From Gemmatimonadaceae bacterium (GTDB lineage Bacteria > Gemmatimonadota > Gemmatimonadetes > Gemmatimonadales > Gemmatimonadaceae), in assembly GCA_025362035.1 (NCBI GenBank), contig JANYIN010000020.1:1-33243 (forward strand): a stretch of DNA of 33,243 nt, written 5' to 3'. Both the position numbers and the translations under genes were made by a program. The first letter of the stretch is position 1; each line of letters opens with the position of its first letter. Of the stretch, positions 31,939-33,243 are shown one piece after another. The notes below the pieces were generated by a model. The model searched no databases. It saw nothing but the letters and a program-made list of their open reading frames with translations, and was not told the DNA's origin.

Positions 31939-31944
31939 GCTGTC

Positions 31945-31959
31945 TAGCGGCGGCCGCTA
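31945..31959. terminator. Possible bidirectional hairpin at convergent junction
   Basis: TAGCGG-CGG-CCGCTA is a perfect 6-bp stem with a 3-base loop between the ACT gene stop (31938) and the amidase stop (TAG at 31957-31959 on the minus strand, which forms part of the stem). No T-tract follows in either direction, so intrinsic termination would be weak; the call rests on position and symmetry. Confidence 0.35.
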
Positions 31960-33243
31960 CAACGACGGATGCCTGGACACCACTTCGTTGTGTATCTGGA
32001 ACTGGTGGGCCACCGACAACATCTTGTCGTCGTTGAACAGGGCCCCGACGATCACGGCGCAAATGGGTTGTGCCTTGAGATCCAGCGGCGGCTGCGCAGG
32101 CGCGCCTCCCCGTCCGCCGCCTCCGCCCTGTTGCGGCACGTCGAACTTATACGGCACGACCGCACAGGGGTGACCGGTCTGCGCGTTTGGTGCGATGTCA
32201 GCGCCGGGTCCGCCGATGAACATGTCCAGGTCCTTCATGAACTCACCCCACTTGCTGATGAGCATATAGCGGCGACGCTGGTTCTGGAGAAACTCGAACG
32301 CACGGATGGTGCGGCCGTTCACGAAGCGTGGATTCCAGTCTGCGGGCGCCATCGGATTTGCCGCAGCGGCAGCGCGGGCGATACGCTGCGCCGCCGTGTC
32401 CGGCGGTACCGGCGGGGCGTCCGGACGCGGCGGCTCGGGGAGGCTATTCAAATCGAGCCCGAGTTCCCGGGCCTTCCGATGCACGTACTCGTCGAACGCC
32501 GCGGCGTACTCCGCATTGAGGCTTCCCTGGCCGACGCCAGCCACCGTGGGGCGCGGGCCGATTGGCCGCGGGTTCATGCCGAGCTTGCGAAGGCCATCGA
32601 CGAACTCCTTTGGCGCGTCGGGATCGACGCCGATGCGCAGCTTCGCGAGCTTGATGTTGCGATCGAAGTTGAAGGGCGCCATCACGGTGGACGGATCCTT
32701 CTCGTCCACTCCATGAATGGTGTTGAACACCATCGCACAGTCTTCAATCGTGCGGCAGATCGGACCGACGCGATCCTGGCTCCAGGCCAGCACCATGCCG
32801 CCTGAGCGGCTGACGCTGCCGAAGGTCGGTCTGAGCGCGCTCAGTCCGCACCGGAGCGCGGGCGATACGATCGATCCCTGCGTTTCGGTTCCGATGGCGA
32901 ACGCCACGCATCCCGCCGCGGCGGCGGACGCCGGTCCCGCGGAGGATCCACTCGATCCCTGCACGAGATTCCACGGGTTGTTCGTGCGTCCGCGGAACCA
33001 TTGGTCGTTTTGCGCGAAGAGTCCGGTGGCAAGCTTCGCGATCAAGACTGCGCCGGCATCGCGGAGGCGCACCACGACCTCTGCGTCCTCGTCGAAGATG
33101 CGATTCTCGAAGTCCTTGGCGCCCCAGGTGGTCGGCACGCCTTTGGTGTTGAACAGATCCTTCACTCCATACGGCAGGCCATGAAGGGGACCGCGATACT
33201 TTCCCGCGACGATTTCCGCGTCCGCGCGCGTCGCCTCGGCGCG
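31957..33243 (-). CDS. Amidase-signature enzyme, N-terminus outside window
   Basis: 428 codons open to the right edge; the true start lies beyond 33243. The GTG at 33165 is internal, because the frame continues upstream with AEIVAGKYRGPLHGLPYGVK. The Ser-cisSer-Lys triad is visible: Lys in YGVKDLFNTKG, the Ser cluster in VQGSSGSSAGPASAA (cis-Ser) and the nucleophile Ser in AIGTETQGSIVSPA. The family hydrolyses amide bonds, from Glu-tRNA amidotransferase subunit A to amino-acid amidases. The GatA partners are not nearby, and a Pro-rich insert (PPRPDAPPVPPDT) and a Gly-rich segment (QQGGGGGRGGAPAQP) mark a divergent, probably secreted member; the signal region is not visible. It may act on peptide amides together with the peptidases in the window. 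Confidence 0.9.
   Translation of the reverse strand, partial: RAEATRADAEIVAGKYRGPLHGLPYGVKDLFNTKGVPTTWGAKDFENRIFDEDAEVVVRLRDAGAVLIAKLATGLFAQNDQWFRGRTNNPWNLVQGSSGSSAGPASAAAAGCVAFAIGTETQGSIVSPALRCGLSALRPTFGSVSRSGGMVLAWSQDRVGPICRTIEDCAMVFNTIHGVDEKDPSTVMAPFNFDRNIKLAKLRIGVDPDAPKEFVDGLRKLGMNPRPIGPRPTVAGVGQGSLNAEYAAAFDEYVHRKARELGLDLNSLPEPPRPDAPPVPPDTAAQRIARAAAAANPMAPADWNPRFVNGRTIRAFEFLQNQRRRYMLISKWGEFMKDLDMFIGGPGADIAPNAQTGHPCAVVPYKFDVPQQGGGGGRGGAPAQPPLDLKAQPICAVIVGALFNDDKMLSVAHQFQIHNEVVSRHPSL

Overview
The window is GC-rich bacterial chromosomal DNA, densely packed, with about 32 protein genes and no RNA gene, CRISPR array, integrase or transposase that I can see. The gene content points to a soil-type heterotroph, most likely a member of the Gemmatimonadota. 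It includes many secreted or lipid-anchored hydrolases (M14 and M28 peptidases, penicillin acylase, D-aminoacylase-like amidohydrolase, amidase), four DinB-fold proteins, DUF2911, and Xre/RES toxin-antitoxin genes. The phylum call is inference from gene families and composition; no marker gene is present.

Layout. 1-3700: the 5' part of a secreted DinB protein (minus strand), then DUF1801, a VanZ-like membrane protein and a DUF2911 lipoprotein (plus). 3709-8254: a minus-strand run, eutB, eutC, a secreted DUF6805-like protein and an M14 carboxypeptidase, with the four genes overlapping or 4-34 bases apart. 8285-8912: no convincing gene; it holds an 18-copy 21-bp tandem array. 8913-9320: a thioesterase (minus). 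9321-9867: a divergent intergenic region with a duplicated ~73-bp element built around a perfect 24-bp palindrome. 9868-12880 (plus): Uma2-type nuclease, DinB protein, lipid-anchored amidohydrolase. 12916-13992: a secreted alpha/beta hydrolase (minus). 14223-15373 (plus): S1/P1-type nuclease and a 25-residue ORF. 15377-15649: a small protein (minus). 15748-19088 (plus): a YCII-domain protein, an Xre/RES toxin-antitoxin pair with a recognisable promoter, and an M28 peptidase. 19118-21284 (minus): an unusual SDR and a DUF188 protein. 21516-29123 (plus): beta-carbonic anhydrase, two cyclophilins (one fused to HEAT-like repeats), a small basic protein, a TPR protein, a secreted protein of unknown function and a penicillin acylase. 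29136-30269: a GT4 glycosyltransferase (minus). 30376-31938 (plus): two DinB proteins and an ACT-domain protein. 31957 to the right edge: an amidase (minus, N-terminus outside the window).

How the genes work together. EutBC is a coenzyme-B12-dependent ethanolamine ammonia-lyase. No microcompartment, reactivase or permease gene is in the window, so it probably serves nitrogen or carbon scavenging. The peptidases, acylases and amidases fit scavenging of peptides and acylated amines outside the cytoplasm. The features least explained by known families are the 21-bp array upstream of eutB, the palindromic duplicated element at 9433-9577, the apparently leaderless antitoxin transcript, and several enzymes with altered catalytic motifs.
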